Source of the DNA: Candidatus Enterococcus myersii
Lineage (GTDB): Bacteria > Bacillota > Bacilli > Lactobacillales > Enterococcaceae
Length of the DNA: 64,000 bases
Direction: 5' to 3'
Assembly (NCBI RefSeq): GCF_017316025.1
Contig: NZ_JAFLVT010000001.1
Location: 1-64,000, forward strand
Under the pieces are notes generated by a model that was not told the DNA's origin, did not search any database, and saw nothing but the letters and a program-made list of their open reading frames with translations. This document shows, in pieces, positions 1 through 7,894 of the stretch (its first letter is position 1; each line of letters opens with the position of its first letter). Both the position numbers and the translations under genes were made by a program.

Positions 1-8
1 ATCGAAAT
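1..8. other. attL: attL core (left prophage attachment site)
   Basis: ATCGAAAT at the first bases of the window is repeated at 39805-39812, where the comGC reading frame resumes. In comGC these bases encode the Ile-Glu-Met of the conserved pilin start. The true core may extend to the left, outside the window. The N-terminal comGC fragment should lie immediately to the left; read on into the phage it would add a short tail and stop at TGA 46-48. Confidence 0.8.
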
Positions 9-26
9 CATAGATAGTAAATCTGT

Positions 27-1469
27 TTATTTTTCAAATACCCAGTGAACTTCCATTCTTTCAGGATATACAACGATATTTTTTATTAATTTACGAACCA
101 AATTTTTTTGTTGATCGTAAGGCAACGTGTATACTGAACTTTTTATATTGCTTAACTCCCTCATCAATTCCTTGACGCTTACTTGATTATTATTATTTTC
201 TTTTAAACTTTCCAATTTAGTTTCGATTGAATCAATCTCGTGGATAATTGATTTTTTTCTGATTTCTAAAGTCTTCTTTGGTATCTCCATATCGAGATAG
301 AGATCAATCAATTTTTCTAACTGAGAGTTCAATTGTTTTAGCTTGATTTCATAACTATTTGTATCAACATCGGATTGCGTGAGAGATTTTTCTTGAATGA
401 TATCAGTATTTATTCTTAGTTTTTCAATTTGGGCTAAAATAGCATTCTCTAATTCTTCCATGTCATATGTTGGCGAAGTACAACCATTAGGGTTTCTCTT
501 GATTGTATAGTTATGTCTTTTTGAAGAGTGACTTGCACATCTATATTTTTTTAATCTTGTTCCATCTTTTCTTACATTCCTCAAATTCACTTCAAAGGTA
601 GAACCGCAAATACCACAACGCATCAGTCCGGATAACATGTACTTTGCTTGAAATGGTCGAGGATTATTATTTTTTTTATATGCTTCTTTTTGTCGAATTT
701 CTAATTCTTTTTGTGTTGTAAAATATGCTTCTTTCGTAACAATAGCCTCATGGTTTCCCTCAAAAAGTTCTTCCTTAAACTTACTAAATCCAGCATACGT
801 TGCGTTGTCCAAGATGGAACGTATTGATCTATATGGCCACTCAGCTTTTTTGCCAATATGTCCTTCTTCATTCAGATGATCTCGTATTTTTGTGATTGAT
901 GTTCCTGAAAGATACTCATCAAATATTCTTTTTACTATTTGTGCTTCAATTGGCTCGATGACATAGTTACCATTTTCGTATCGATAACCAAAAGGGGATT
1001 TGTTCCATGCCATAGCCTTTCCTGATTTAGCCCGACCTAATTTCCCCATTGACATTCTCTCTTTTATTTGTTCTCTTTCTAATTGAGCAAAAACAGCGAG
1101 GATTCCTATCATAGCCTTTCCAAATGGGGTAGAAGTATCAAAGTTTTCGTTCAATGAAACAAAAGAAATTCCCATCTTACCAAACACATCTTCAATAAGA
1201 TATAGAGTATCTTTTTGAGAACGAGATAAACGGTCAAGCTTGTACACTAAAACAGTGTCGAACAAGTTGCGTTTTGCTGCAGAAATTAGAGCGTTTAAAC
1301 CAGGTCGGTTAGTGTTTGAACCGGTAAAACCAGGATCTTTATAGATTTGATAAACATTCCAATCCTTAGCAGCACAATATTTTTTTAATTTGTCAATTTG
1401 TTCATCAATAGAATATCCTTCTTGAGCTTGTTCAAGCGTTGAAACTCGCACATAAATTGCGGTTCTCAT
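27..1469 (-). CDS. int: Large serine integrase, TP901-1/A118 type
   Basis: Site-specific recombinase that inserts and, with a directionality factor, excises the phage. The protein has 480 aa. The resolvase domain comes first, with catalytic Ser10 after Arg8 (YVRVS) and the family motif KLDRLSRS near residue 77. A recombinase domain follows, then a zinc-ribbon domain with a CGICG pair and two later cysteines, then a C-terminal coiled coil. Length and sequence closely recall the lactococcal TP901-1 integrase. Start chosen at ATG 1469 because AGGAGTG lies about 9 bases upstream; a GTG at 1478 would overlap that site. It is last in a minus-strand lysogeny operon behind the repressor and a small gene, and its 3' end lies 20 bases from the att core. 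The directionality factor was not recognised. Confidence 0.95.
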   Translation of the reverse strand: MRTAIYVRVSTLEQAQEGYSIDEQIDKLKKYCAAKDWNVYQIYKDPGFTGSNTNRPGLNALISAAKRNLFDTVLVYKLDRLSRSQKDTLYLIEDVFGKMGISFVSLNENFDTSTPFGKAMIGILAVFAQLEREQIKERMSMGKLGRAKSGKAMAWNKSPFGYRYENGNYVIEPIEAQIVKRIFDEYLSGTSITKIRDHLNEEGHIGKKAEWPYRSIRSILDNATYAGFSKFKEELFEGNHEAIVTKEAYFTTQKELEIRQKEAYKKNNNPRPFQAKYMLSGLMRCGICGSTFEVNLRNVRKDGTRLKKYRCASHSSKRHNYTIKRNPNGCTSPTYDMEELENAILAQIEKLRINTDIIQEKSLTQSDVDTNSYEIKLKQLNSQLEKLIDLYLDMEIPKKTLEIRKKSIIHEIDSIETKLESLKENNNNQVSVKELMRELSNIKSSVYTLPYDQQKNLVRKLIKNIVVYPERMEVHWVFEK

Positions 1470-1498
1470 GGTAATCACTCCTATTTTTTGATAAAATA

Positions 1499-1535
1499 GG
1501 CATAGAAAAAAAGCCTATGCCTTAGGTTATTTTTT
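1499..1535 (+). terminator. Hairpin with plus-strand T run
   Basis: GGCATAG (1499-1505) pairs with CTATGCC (1515-1521) and is followed on the plus strand by a T-rich stretch near 1528-1535. It lies between int and the small upstream gene. On the minus strand the T run is weaker, so the main direction is uncertain. Confidence 0.45.
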
Positions 1536-1538
1536 GCT

Positions 1539-1580
1539 AAGCCGCTCAAATTTTGGTCGAGGAGAGCGGCTTTTTTATTT
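1539..1580 (+). terminator. Plus-strand intrinsic terminator
   Basis: AAGCCGCTC (1539-1547) pairs with GAGCGGCTT (1564-1572), followed by TTTTTT. It points rightward although all genes here are on the minus strand. It could stop comG transcripts entering the prophage from the left, antisense to int, before they reach the repressor. Confidence 0.7.
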
Positions 1581-1751
1581 TTCTATACGTTCTAACAAAT
1601 ATAGATTCTCTCTTAATAGATTTTCCAAAACATTTTTATCGTGATTGGTTAAAGATGTCTCGCTATACAATTTTGTAGATTCGATTGCTATCGCAATCTT
1701 TCTTTCGACTTCATTTTTTTCTTCAACTGTTAATTCTTCATAAACTTTCAA
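1575..1751 (-). CDS. Small hypothetical protein in lysogeny operon
   Basis: 58 codons, beginning with TTG at 1751 behind AAAAAGGTGTG. The predicted protein is helical and charged, rich in Glu and Lys (VEEKNEVERK), without a membrane segment or recognisable domain. It begins 15 bases after the repressor stop and precedes int, so the three are probably co-transcribed. Support is the ribosome-binding site, the tight spacing and coding-like composition; no family is recognised. Confidence 0.55.
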   Translation of the reverse strand: MKVYEELTVEEKNEVERKIAIAIESTKLYSETSLTNHDKNVLENLLRENLYLLERIEK

Positions 1752-1766
1752 AACTCACACCTTTTT

Positions 1767-2399
1767 CTATAAATCAAAACTTACCTTCATAGCTTTTCCA
1801 ATTATTCTTGCCGGAGTGTCGGAGGTAATGATAATGGGTGCATATTTTGGATTATCAGCCAACAACATAACATATCCATTTTGATGTTTCACTCGCTTCA
1901 AAGTAGCTTCATCATCGCCATTAACGACAACTGCTGCAATTTCTCCGTCTTCAACATCAGGTTGTTTTCTAATCAACGCAAAGCTTCCAGAGGGGATCGT
2001 TGGTTCCATTGAATCTCCCCTTGTTTTTAAATAAAATAATTCTCCTTGCGGAAGCCCCTCACTCATTTCAGTCCGATAGCCTTCAAGATTTTGAACTGCT
2101 AAAATTGGCTCGCCACAAGTTATAGTTCCTAAGATAGGAATTTTAGTTACTCCTGCAGATATAGAAATATTAGATATCTGTTTCTCAGTATCCATTAACA
2201 ATTCAGTTTTAGGAACACCAAAGTAATCAGCTAATTTTTGAATAGAGCCAGATCGTGGCATCTTTTTCCCATTTGCCCAATCTGATACAGTTGATTGAGA
2301 GACACCGATGGATTCTGCAATTTCACTCATGCTTTTGTTATTTAACTTTCGTAATCTTTCCAAATTATGAGCAATAATATCTTTTAAATCATCTACCAT
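1767..2399 (-). CDS. CI-like repressor, HTH plus S24 peptidase
   Basis: Lysogeny repressor of 210 aa. Residues 8-65 form an XRE-type helix-turn-helix (MSEIAESIGVSQSTVSDW). The C-terminal half is a LexA/S24 autopeptidase with Ser130 in RGDSMEPT and Lys168 in ATLKRV. The expected Ala-Gly cleavage site is Cys95-Gly96 (TITCGEP), so RecA-stimulated self-cleavage and SOS induction are likely. ATG 2399 lies behind AAGGAG. A minus-strand -10 (TATACT, complement of 2435-2440) abuts one of the operators, which suggests autoregulation. It diverges from the Cro-like gene. Confidence 0.93.
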   Translation of the reverse strand: MVDDLKDIIAHNLERLRKLNNKSMSEIAESIGVSQSTVSDWANGKKMPRSGSIQKLADYFGVPKTELLMDTEKQISNISISAGVTKIPILGTITCGEPILAVQNLEGYRTEMSEGLPQGELFYLKTRGDSMEPTIPSGSFALIRKQPDVEDGEIAAVVVNGDDEATLKRVKHQNGYVMLLADNPKYAPIIITSDTPARIIGKAMKVSFDL

Positions 2400-2439
2400 A
2401 AATAATTTCTCCTTCTACTTAATGTCTTGAAAAGAGTAT

Positions 2440-2537
2440 ATCACTTAAAGCGATCTTTGCATAGCCTAAAGCGATATTTTTTTAACTTACTGTCGGTTCT
2501 TTATCGCTTTAAGTGTTGACATATCGCTTAAAGCGAT
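2440..2537. promoter_or_regulatory. Lysogeny operator array (four sites)
   Basis: A 15-bp palindrome, ATCGCTTAAAGCGAT, is perfect at 2523-2537. Variants lie at 2440-2454 (one change), 2461-2475 (two changes) and 2503-2517 (about two changes in one arm). The sites cover the repressor -10 region and the spacer of the rightward promoter, so they are probably bound by the CI-like and Cro-like proteins. Confidence 0.88.
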
Positions 2538-2544
2538 TTAAGAT
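2516..2544 (+). promoter_or_regulatory. Early rightward promoter (PR-like)
   Basis: TTGACA (2516-2521) and TAAGAT (2539-2544) are separated by exactly 17 bases. The perfect operator palindrome fills the spacer, so bound repressor would block RNA polymerase. It drives the Cro-like gene and the early genes. Confidence 0.88.
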
Positions 2545-2569
2545 TAAGTCAACGAAAGGAGGAGATGAT

Positions 2570-2812
2570 ATGCCACAGGAACAGATGATGACATTAGGTG
2601 CGCTACGCAAACGAATGCAAATGACGCAACAACAAGTCGCCGAACAGGTTGGTGTGACTCGCGAGACTATTATGCGATGGGAAAAGGACTCGTCCGATAT
2701 GCCAGCAAAATATATGTTTGTGTTTTCAAATTTATATCGATATCCAGTAAATGGAATTTTTTTTGGCGATACTATCGCTTTTAGCGATAATTTGAAATCT
2801 ATTGAAAAATAA
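2570..2812 (+). CDS. Cro-like XRE regulator
   Basis: DNA-binding protein of 80 aa with a helix-turn-helix (MTQQQVAEQVGVTRETIMRW) over about residues 18-40. ATG 2570 is chosen because AAAGGAGG lies at 2555-2562; an upstream GTG in the same frame sits inside the promoter and cannot be used. It is the first gene of the early transcript and diverges from the repressor. By position it is the likely lytic switch partner. A further operator-like palindrome overlaps its 3' end. Confidence 0.85.
   Translation: MPQEQMMTLGALRKRMQMTQQQVAEQVGVTRETIMRWEKDSSDMPAKYMFVFSNLYRYPVNGIFFGDTIAFSDNLKSIEK
2774..2788. promoter_or_regulatory. Fifth operator-like palindrome inside cro-like gene
   Basis: ATCGCTTTTAGCGAT keeps both ATCGCT/AGCGAT arms of the switch operator, with only the centre changed. 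It lies about 250 bp downstream of the main array, inside coding sequence. Confidence 0.6.
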
Positions 2813-2825
2813 AGGAGAAAAAAAT

Positions 2826-2972
2826 ATGGAGGTTATCAATTTTGATTGTAATGGAGACTTAATTTCAGACTTGAACAGTATAAACCTTTCTGAAGAATTA
2901 ACGGAATCAATTTTCCAAATTTTTTTGGAAGTCTTTAACAAAGATAAAAATAAAAGGAGAGCTAAAACATGA
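2826..2972 (+). CDS. Small early hypothetical protein
   Basis: 48 codons from ATG 2826 behind AAAGGAG. The protein starts MEVINFDCNGDL, is acidic in the middle and ends in a basic stretch. Its stop overlaps the next start (ATGA, 2969-2972), which suggests translational coupling. No family is recognised. Confidence 0.6.
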   Translation: MEVINFDCNGDLISDLNSINLSEELTESIFQIFLEVFNKDKNKRRAKT

Positions 2973-3187
2973 AATTTTTAAAACGAATTAATGACAGCTT
3001 AACAGCAATGATTGTCATCGTGATATTTAGTTTATTATTCGTAGCTTTTGCTTACATGGGAAGTATAAATCTGACAATCACATTAATCGTCATTGTTGCA
3101 TTCGTAGTAATTGCTTGTTCGTTTTTACTGGGTGAATATGTGCAAGCTCAGGAAATTAAAAAGACTGACTCGGCCGGGAAGCTCTAA
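2969..3187 (+). CDS. Small membrane protein
   Basis: 72 aa with two predicted membrane helices, at about residues 12-30 and 34-55, and a charged C-terminus. It starts by ATGA overlap behind AAAAGGAGAG. Role unknown. Its place just behind the Cro-like gene is where lactococcal and Listeria phages carry small early or exclusion proteins, but nothing in the sequence shows this. Confidence 0.7.
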   Translation: MKFLKRINDSLTAMIVIVIFSLLFVAFAYMGSINLTITLIVIVAFVVIACSFLLGEYVQAQEIKKTDSAGKL

Positions 3188-3210
3188 GTCAGTCAAAAGA
3201 AATAATACAA

Positions 3211-3228
3211 GCTCATTTTAGCATGAGC
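3211..3228 (+). promoter_or_regulatory. Small hairpin abutting a ribosome-binding site
   Basis: GCTCAT (3211-3216) pairs with ATGAGC (3223-3228), immediately before AGGAGGAG of the next gene. A second inverted repeat (GACTGACT at 3163-3170, AGTCAGTC at 3187-3194) spans the end of the previous gene. It may tune translation. There is no T run, so it is not a terminator. Confidence 0.35.
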
Positions 3229-3243
3229 AGGAGGAGAAATCGA

Positions 3244-3609
3244 ATGACTAAAATTGAAGCACTATTTTCAGCATTAGCTCAAGCCTGCAGTGATGATGGA
3301 TCATCTCTTGTTGTGGGTATATCAAAAAATCACGAATTGGAACACATGGAGTTTGTAGGCCGTACCGACGAAATGGCACTCATAAATTTAGTCGCGGCCG
3401 ATACTATCTGTGATTTGATTGAGGCTAAACAGTGTGATTGTCCAGGTTGCCAACAAGCAAAAAAATTGTTGAAGAGAGAGAAGTCGCAGAACAAAAAAAC
3501 GAAAAGACCACAAATCCACATTGTTGACATGATGAATGAAGATCCAAACATTGATGATATCTTGCAACGAATTTTTGGAGGTGGTAATCGTGACAATGAT
3601 CAAAATTAA
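3244..3609 (+). CDS. Early hypothetical protein with Cys cluster
   Basis: 121 aa from ATG 3244 behind AGGAGGAG. The N-terminal half is a compact alpha/beta region. A CDCPGC cysteine cluster lies near residue 62, followed by a basic linker and an acidic C-terminus. It overlaps the start of the SbcC-like gene by 20 bases. In Listeria phage A118 the directionality factor gp44 lies just before a comparable ATPase gene. This protein sits in a similar place, so it is a candidate excision factor by position only. Confidence 0.6.
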   Translation: MTKIEALFSALAQACSDDGSSLVVGISKNHELEHMEFVGRTDEMALINLVAADTICDLIEAKQCDCPGCQQAKKLLKREKSQNKKTKRPQIHIVDMMNEDPNIDDILQRIFGGGNRDNDQN

Positions 3610-5530
3610 TTGGATTAAATATCGGCATTTTAAAGGGATAGAAAATTTTGATCTTGATTTGATGGGGAATAATGCTACCGTAACCGGTCAAAATGGGTCT
3701 GGGAAAACCACGTTAGCTGATGGTCTTCTTTGGTTGCTGTTTGGCAAAGATAGCAAAGGTGCATCTATTAATCCTAAACCCTTGGACAACGTCAACAATG
3801 AGGTCTTGGGACTATCTCCTGAAGTTGAAGCCGAAATGATCATTGATGGAAAAGTGACCATTTTAAAACGCGTGCAACAAGAAACTTGGACGTCAAAACG
3901 TGGGGAATTAGAAAAAACACGTGGCGCTGACACCACTAAGTATTTTATCGATACAGTTCCTGTTAAGCAAAAAGAGTGGAAAGACTATCTAGCCGCTTTG
4001 GGTGACGAAAGCATTTTACAGATTTTAGCCGATTCGGGATTCTTCATGCGTCTTGACTGGAAAAAGCGCCGAGAAATACTTGTCAGTATGACTGATGTCA
4101 CAGACAACTCTATTATCGCTGGTGACGAGGATTTAAAAGAACTGCCAGAAATTTTAGGCAATCATTCTGTTGACGACATGCGAAAAGTGTTAGCTGGACA
4201 GAAAAAAGAAATTAAATTGGCCATTGATGGAGTTCCAGCACGTATTCAAGAAGTCACTGACATGAAAGCAAAATTGATTGCTGATTTGGGTGATTTAACT
4301 CAAGAAGAAATTAAAGCTGACATTATGGATCGTGAAGCTGATATTTCTGACTTGCAACTTAAGCTAGAAACTTTAAAAAGTACGGATAGCAATCAGGTGA
4401 AGCAATCAGAAATTGCAAAGTTAAAACTGGAATTAGAGCAAGCTCGTACCCAATATTTAACGGATTCTAATCTTCAAACGCAATCCTTGCAAAATGATGT
4501 TATGACGCAGCAGTCAGAAGTTAATCGTCTGCGCCGAGAAAAATCAGACACAGAATCAAAATTGCACGATTTAACCAATAAAATTCAATCTGGCAATGAT
4601 CAACTATCACAGATGAAGGCAGAACGAAATAAATTTAAGGACGTTGAGTTTGATGATCATAAAAAAATCTGTCCGACTTGTGGCCAAGATTTACCAGTTG
4701 ATCAGATTGAGAAATTGGTTGCGGACTTTAACCAACGAAAATCAAATTGGTTAGAAACTGACGCTGAAAAAGGGAAAGCTCTGAAAGCATCGATTAATGA
4801 GTTAGCAGCTGAAAAAGGAAAGCTTGAAGTAAATTTGGATTCAATCGATTTGGGCTATAAATCAGCCGAAGAATTACTTAATCGACTGAATGACGAGTTA
4901 AACAACGTTAAAGCTGAAATTAAAACTTTTGAAGAGACTGCAGTTTATCAATCAATCACTTCCAAAATTGAGATGATTGCAGCTGCAGATGATGATACCG
5001 ATATTTCTAGCAATCAGAAAGATGAAATCAAGCAAAGCATTGATAGTAAGCGTGCTGATATTGCTGATTTACAAGCCAAGTTATCTTCGTTTAGTCAATT
5101 ATCAACATTTGACATACGTATCGAAGAATTAAAAAACGAAGACAAACGTCTCAAGGATCAGAACCAGGATGTTGAAAGAAAATTGTGGCTTCTGGATGAA
5201 TTCACTCGTAAGAAAGTAGCTGCATTAGAAAGCTCCATTAACGAAAAATTTGAGTTGGTTCGCTGGAAATTGTTCAATATCCAAAAAAATGGTGCTTTAG
5301 CTGAAGTGTGTGAGGCAACTTATAACGGAATTGAATACGGAACTAGTCTAAACACGGGCGCTCGTATCAATTGTGATTTAGATATTGTCAACACACTTTC
5401 CAAAGAATTAGGTATCAAAATGCCGATATTTGTTGATAATACGGAATCTGTTAATCAACTGATTTCTATTGATACGCAAGTGGTCGAACTAAAAGTTGGT
5501 CGCAATAAAACATTGAAAGTTGAGGTATAG
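3590..5530 (+). CDS. SbcC/RecF-like AAA ATPase
   Basis: 646-aa SMC-like ATPase. Walker A GQNGSGKT lies at residues 33-40. Long coiled coils flank a CPTCG zinc-hook motif at residues 361-365, as in SbcC/Rad50. Near the C-terminus IFVDNTE is a plausible Walker B. Start chosen at GTG 3590, about 7 bases behind GGAGG; ATG 3596 is the alternative. It lies with a RecT-like annealing protein and an MBL-fold enzyme, a common recombination cassette in Listeria and enterococcal siphophages. It probably acts on DNA ends in recombination-dependent replication. No SbcD-type nuclease is adjacent, though the MBL protein might fill that role. Confidence 0.85.
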   Translation: MTMIKINWIKYRHFKGIENFDLDLMGNNATVTGQNGSGKTTLADGLLWLLFGKDSKGASINPKPLDNVNNEVLGLSPEVEAEMIIDGKVTILKRVQQETWTSKRGELEKTRGADTTKYFIDTVPVKQKEWKDYLAALGDESILQILADSGFFMRLDWKKRREILVSMTDVTDNSIIAGDEDLKELPEILGNHSVDDMRKVLAGQKKEIKLAIDGVPARIQEVTDMKAKLIADLGDLTQEEIKADIMDREADISDLQLKLETLKSTDSNQVKQSEIAKLKLELEQARTQYLTDSNLQTQSLQNDVMTQQSEVNRLRREKSDTESKLHDLTNKIQSGNDQLSQMKAERNKFKDVEFDDHKKICPTCGQDLPVDQIEKLVADFNQRKSNWLETDAEKGKALKASINELAAEKGKLEVNLDSIDLGYKSAEELLNRLNDELNNVKAEIKTFEETAVYQSITSKIEMIAAADDDTDISSNQKDEIKQSIDSKRADIADLQAKLSSFSQLSTFDIRIEELKNEDKRLKDQNQDVERKLWLLDEFTRKKVAALESSINEKFELVRWKLFNIQKNGALAEVCEATYNGIEYGTSLNTGARINCDLDIVNTLSKELGIKMPIFVDNTESVNQLISIDTQVVELKVGRNKTLKVEV

Positions 5531-5532
5531 GA

Positions 5533-5775
5533 ATGAATACTTTTGTTTTTGCAAAGATTAATAATGAACGGGTTTTTGTTGGAACGTTCAGTTCAATTGA
5601 AACAATCTATGACGAAGTGGAATCTAAATTGATTGAGCTTGGTCATGATGATTGGATTGGGGCACATCCAATTTACATGATGGGAACTAAAGGTGAACCA
5701 TATCGAATGTTATGGGCAAAAAAAGAACCTTCCCAGAATAAATCCGGAAAGGTCGATGACGAAGTGGATTATTGA
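5533..5775 (+). CDS. Hypothetical early protein
   Basis: 80 aa, starting 3 bases after the ATPase stop. It has alternating beta and short helical segments (FVFAKINNERVFVGTF) and an acidic end, without membrane segments or catalytic motifs. The N-terminal half resembles small phage proteins that report stimulus or size values, but no family is assigned. Its last codons overlap the end of the minus-strand gene at 5769. Confidence 0.65.
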   Translation: MNTFVFAKINNERVFVGTFSSIETIYDEVESKLIELGHDDWIGAHPIYMMGTKGEPYRMLWAKKEPSQNKSGKVDDEVDY

Positions 5776-5960
5776 TTTTCTAATCGTTCTAAAGATTTTT
5801 CATAAATCGACAGATAAATTTCAAAAGAATCGATTTTGGGTAGATCTAGTTCAACTTCCGATTCATCTCTTAATTGTTGCCGTTCTTCTTTAGCTTTTTC
5901 AATAGCAATTGGAAGAACTGCAAGCGCATAATCATGAGCTCTTTGCTCGTTTGTCAGCAT
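5769..5960 (-). CDS. Minus-strand small gene within early region
   Basis: 63 aa from ATG 5960 behind GCGAGG. The protein (LTNEQRAHDYALAVL...) has coding-like composition, a clean helical pattern and resembles small proteins I have seen in streptococcal and enterococcal phages. Just upstream on the same strand is TGATATACT, an extended -10. It is the only leftward gene among the early genes and converges on the 5533 gene. Without it the early operon would have an unexplained gap of about 240 bp. Confidence 0.65.
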   Translation of the reverse strand: MLTNEQRAHDYALAVLPIAIEKAKEERQQLRDESEVELDLPKIDSFEIYLSIYEKSLERLENQ

Positions 5961-6012
5961 AGTTTTCACCTCGCTTTATCAACCCAGTATATCAAAGAAA
6001 GGGGTCAATCAA

Positions 6013-7158
6013 ATGACCAATCAAACACCAACTGTTTTTAAATCACAGCTTGCAAAAATTAATGATACTTATATGCCGCAGATTGAATCGCAACTTCGTG
6101 GCAATGGAATTAATATGACTGAGTATCAACGGACTGTCACAATCAACGCAATTTCAGCGATTAATGAGCTGTTATCAAAAGAAGGACTTAATATTGGTGA
6201 AATTGATCAAAGTAATGTTACTCAAACACTGATGAATGTGGCTGCTTTACAATTGAATGCTATGGCTACACCAAGAGAAGTATATTTCATTACTCGTAAC
6301 CAACCTCGAGGTAAAGGCAAATCAGCTCCAAAAGCAAAAGTAATTGAGATGGGGATTGAAGGTGATGGAAATGACGCAATTTTGTCCCGGTTCGGACGTA
6401 ATGTAAAAACTGTACACAGACACTGGGAAGTTCGTGAAGATGATGATTTCACTTATCCAGGTTACTCAGGTATTGAAGTAACTCCACCAACATGGGAGCC
6501 AAAAGGAACCGGAAAAGTAGTTCGGGTAGTGTATCCAATTGAATATAACGATGGTCAAGTTGAGTATTTCATTGCCGAACGAGAAGATGTAAAAGCCAAT
6601 CTGATTGCCCATATCATTAATAACTCGATGTACAACGGCATGGGAATTACCAATGACACATATAATGCAACTTTTGATGAGAAAAAGAAAATTGCAGCAA
6701 AAAAAGATGAAATGAAAAAACGTATATCTGATTTAACGCTTGATAAAATTTTAGAAGATCCAGAAATAAATGAATTTGGTTTGATTAGTCCAGCATGGAA
6801 GGATCCGCAGTCTCAAGAAACCATGTTAATTCGTAAAATGCGTAACCGTATCGTGAAGAAAATCCCGAAAGATTTCTCTAATGCTTATGTTCAATCTATT
6901 GCGGAGTCTACAGAAGATGATTTCAATGAACGCCAATATCTTCGCAAAGAAGCTGAAATTATCGAAGAGGTGGAGCAAAACGCAAACCAAGAAGTTTTAG
7001 ATCCACCAAGAGTTACTCAAACTACTAATGTTGTGAATACCGAAACTGGAGAAATCACTAGCGAACCTTGGCAAGTGGCCGATATTGACGAACGAAACTT
7101 TGATGAAAAGGTTGCGGACGGAACTATTGAACCAATCGGAGAGGATGATCCGTATTGA
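6013..7158 (+). CDS. recT: RecT-like ssDNA-annealing protein (probable)
   Basis: 381 aa, RBS AAAGGGG. The segment around residues 70-100 (NVAALQLNAMATPREVYFI) has the look of the RecT fold, where single-strand annealing proteins bind DNA. The C-terminal 80 residues are acidic and end in GEDDPY, which resembles the SSB C-terminal tip. The gene is followed, with a 4-base overlap, by an MBL-fold enzyme, the usual arrangement in A118-like phages. The RecT call rests on position and weak similarity, so another annealing family is possible. Confidence 0.6.
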   Translation: MTNQTPTVFKSQLAKINDTYMPQIESQLRGNGINMTEYQRTVTINAISAINELLSKEGLNIGEIDQSNVTQTLMNVAALQLNAMATPREVYFITRNQPRGKGKSAPKAKVIEMGIEGDGNDAILSRFGRNVKTVHRHWEVREDDDFTYPGYSGIEVTPPTWEPKGTGKVVRVVYPIEYNDGQVEYFIAEREDVKANLIAHIINNSMYNGMGITNDTYNATFDEKKKIAAKKDEMKKRISDLTLDKILEDPEINEFGLISPAWKDPQSQETMLIRKMRNRIVKKIPKDFSNAYVQSIAESTEDDFNERQYLRKEAEIIEEVEQNANQEVLDPPRVTQTTNVVNTETGEITSEPWQVADIDERNFDEKVADGTIEPIGEDDPY

Positions 7159-7883
7159 TTAAGATCAAAAGTTTTGGATCGGGATCAGACGGAAATGCCT
7201 ACTTGATCGATGATGGCCAAACACAATTAATGATTGAATGCGGAATTCCTTTAAAAAAAATTCAACAAGCAATGCGTTTCAATTTTAGTAAGGTAGCTGG
7301 TTGTTTGATCAGCCATGAGCATCGAGATCACTGTAAATATGTCTCTCAGTTTATTGATTCAACCAGCATTGATTTCTACTCTACTCAAGGAACTTTTGAA
7401 GGAATGAGTGAAGACCAAATGCTTCATATCCAAGCGAATGATTATTATCGTTTCAATTTCTTGAAATATAAAGATACGAAAAAAATTGGTACTTGGTATG
7501 TGACACCATTTGAGACAGAACATGATGTGAAAGAACCTTGTGGATTTTTAATCGATAGTGCAGCTGGTGACCGCTTGGTATTTATCACTGACAGTTACTA
7601 TGTTCGATATAAATTTCCAAATATCACTTATATGATGATTGAAGCTAATTACTCAAAAGAAATCATTGATCAAGATATGACTACAGGTTTTGACCTGAAG
7701 AGAAAATCACGACTTTTGGAAAGTCATTTTGATTTTGGGAGAACTCTAGACTTTATTAAAACGAACAAGTCGAATCAACTGCAGGAAGTCTGGTTGCTCC
7801 ATCTATCTGATTCAAATTCTAACGAACAAAAATTTAAAGAAGAAACACAACGTTTGACTGGTGTTCCTGTCTTTATCGCATAG
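7155..7883 (+). CDS. MBL-fold metallohydrolase, probable nuclease partner
   Basis: 242 aa. The metallo-beta-lactamase motif HEHRDH is at about residues 55-60, and further ligands are probable at TDSYY and EANYS. TTG 7155 overlaps the previous stop (TTGA), behind GGAGAGG. MBL-fold proteins beside RecT in Gram-positive phages are thought to process DNA, either as nuclease or as partner of the annealing protein. No signal peptide is present, so it acts in the cytoplasm. Confidence 0.8.
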   Translation: MIKIKSFGSGSDGNAYLIDDGQTQLMIECGIPLKKIQQAMRFNFSKVAGCLISHEHRDHCKYVSQFIDSTSIDFYSTQGTFEGMSEDQMLHIQANDYYRFNFLKYKDTKKIGTWYVTPFETEHDVKEPCGFLIDSAAGDRLVFITDSYYVRYKFPNITYMMIEANYSKEIIDQDMTTGFDLKRKSRLLESHFDFGRTLDFIKTNKSNQLQEVWLLHLSDSNSNEQKFKEETQRLTGVPVFIA

Positions 7884-7894
7884 GTGGTGAGTGC

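Noticed and set aside
2732-2941. 69-codon minus-strand frame behind the cro-like gene
   Set aside because: Opposite two coupled plus-strand genes, low-complexity content, no RBS.
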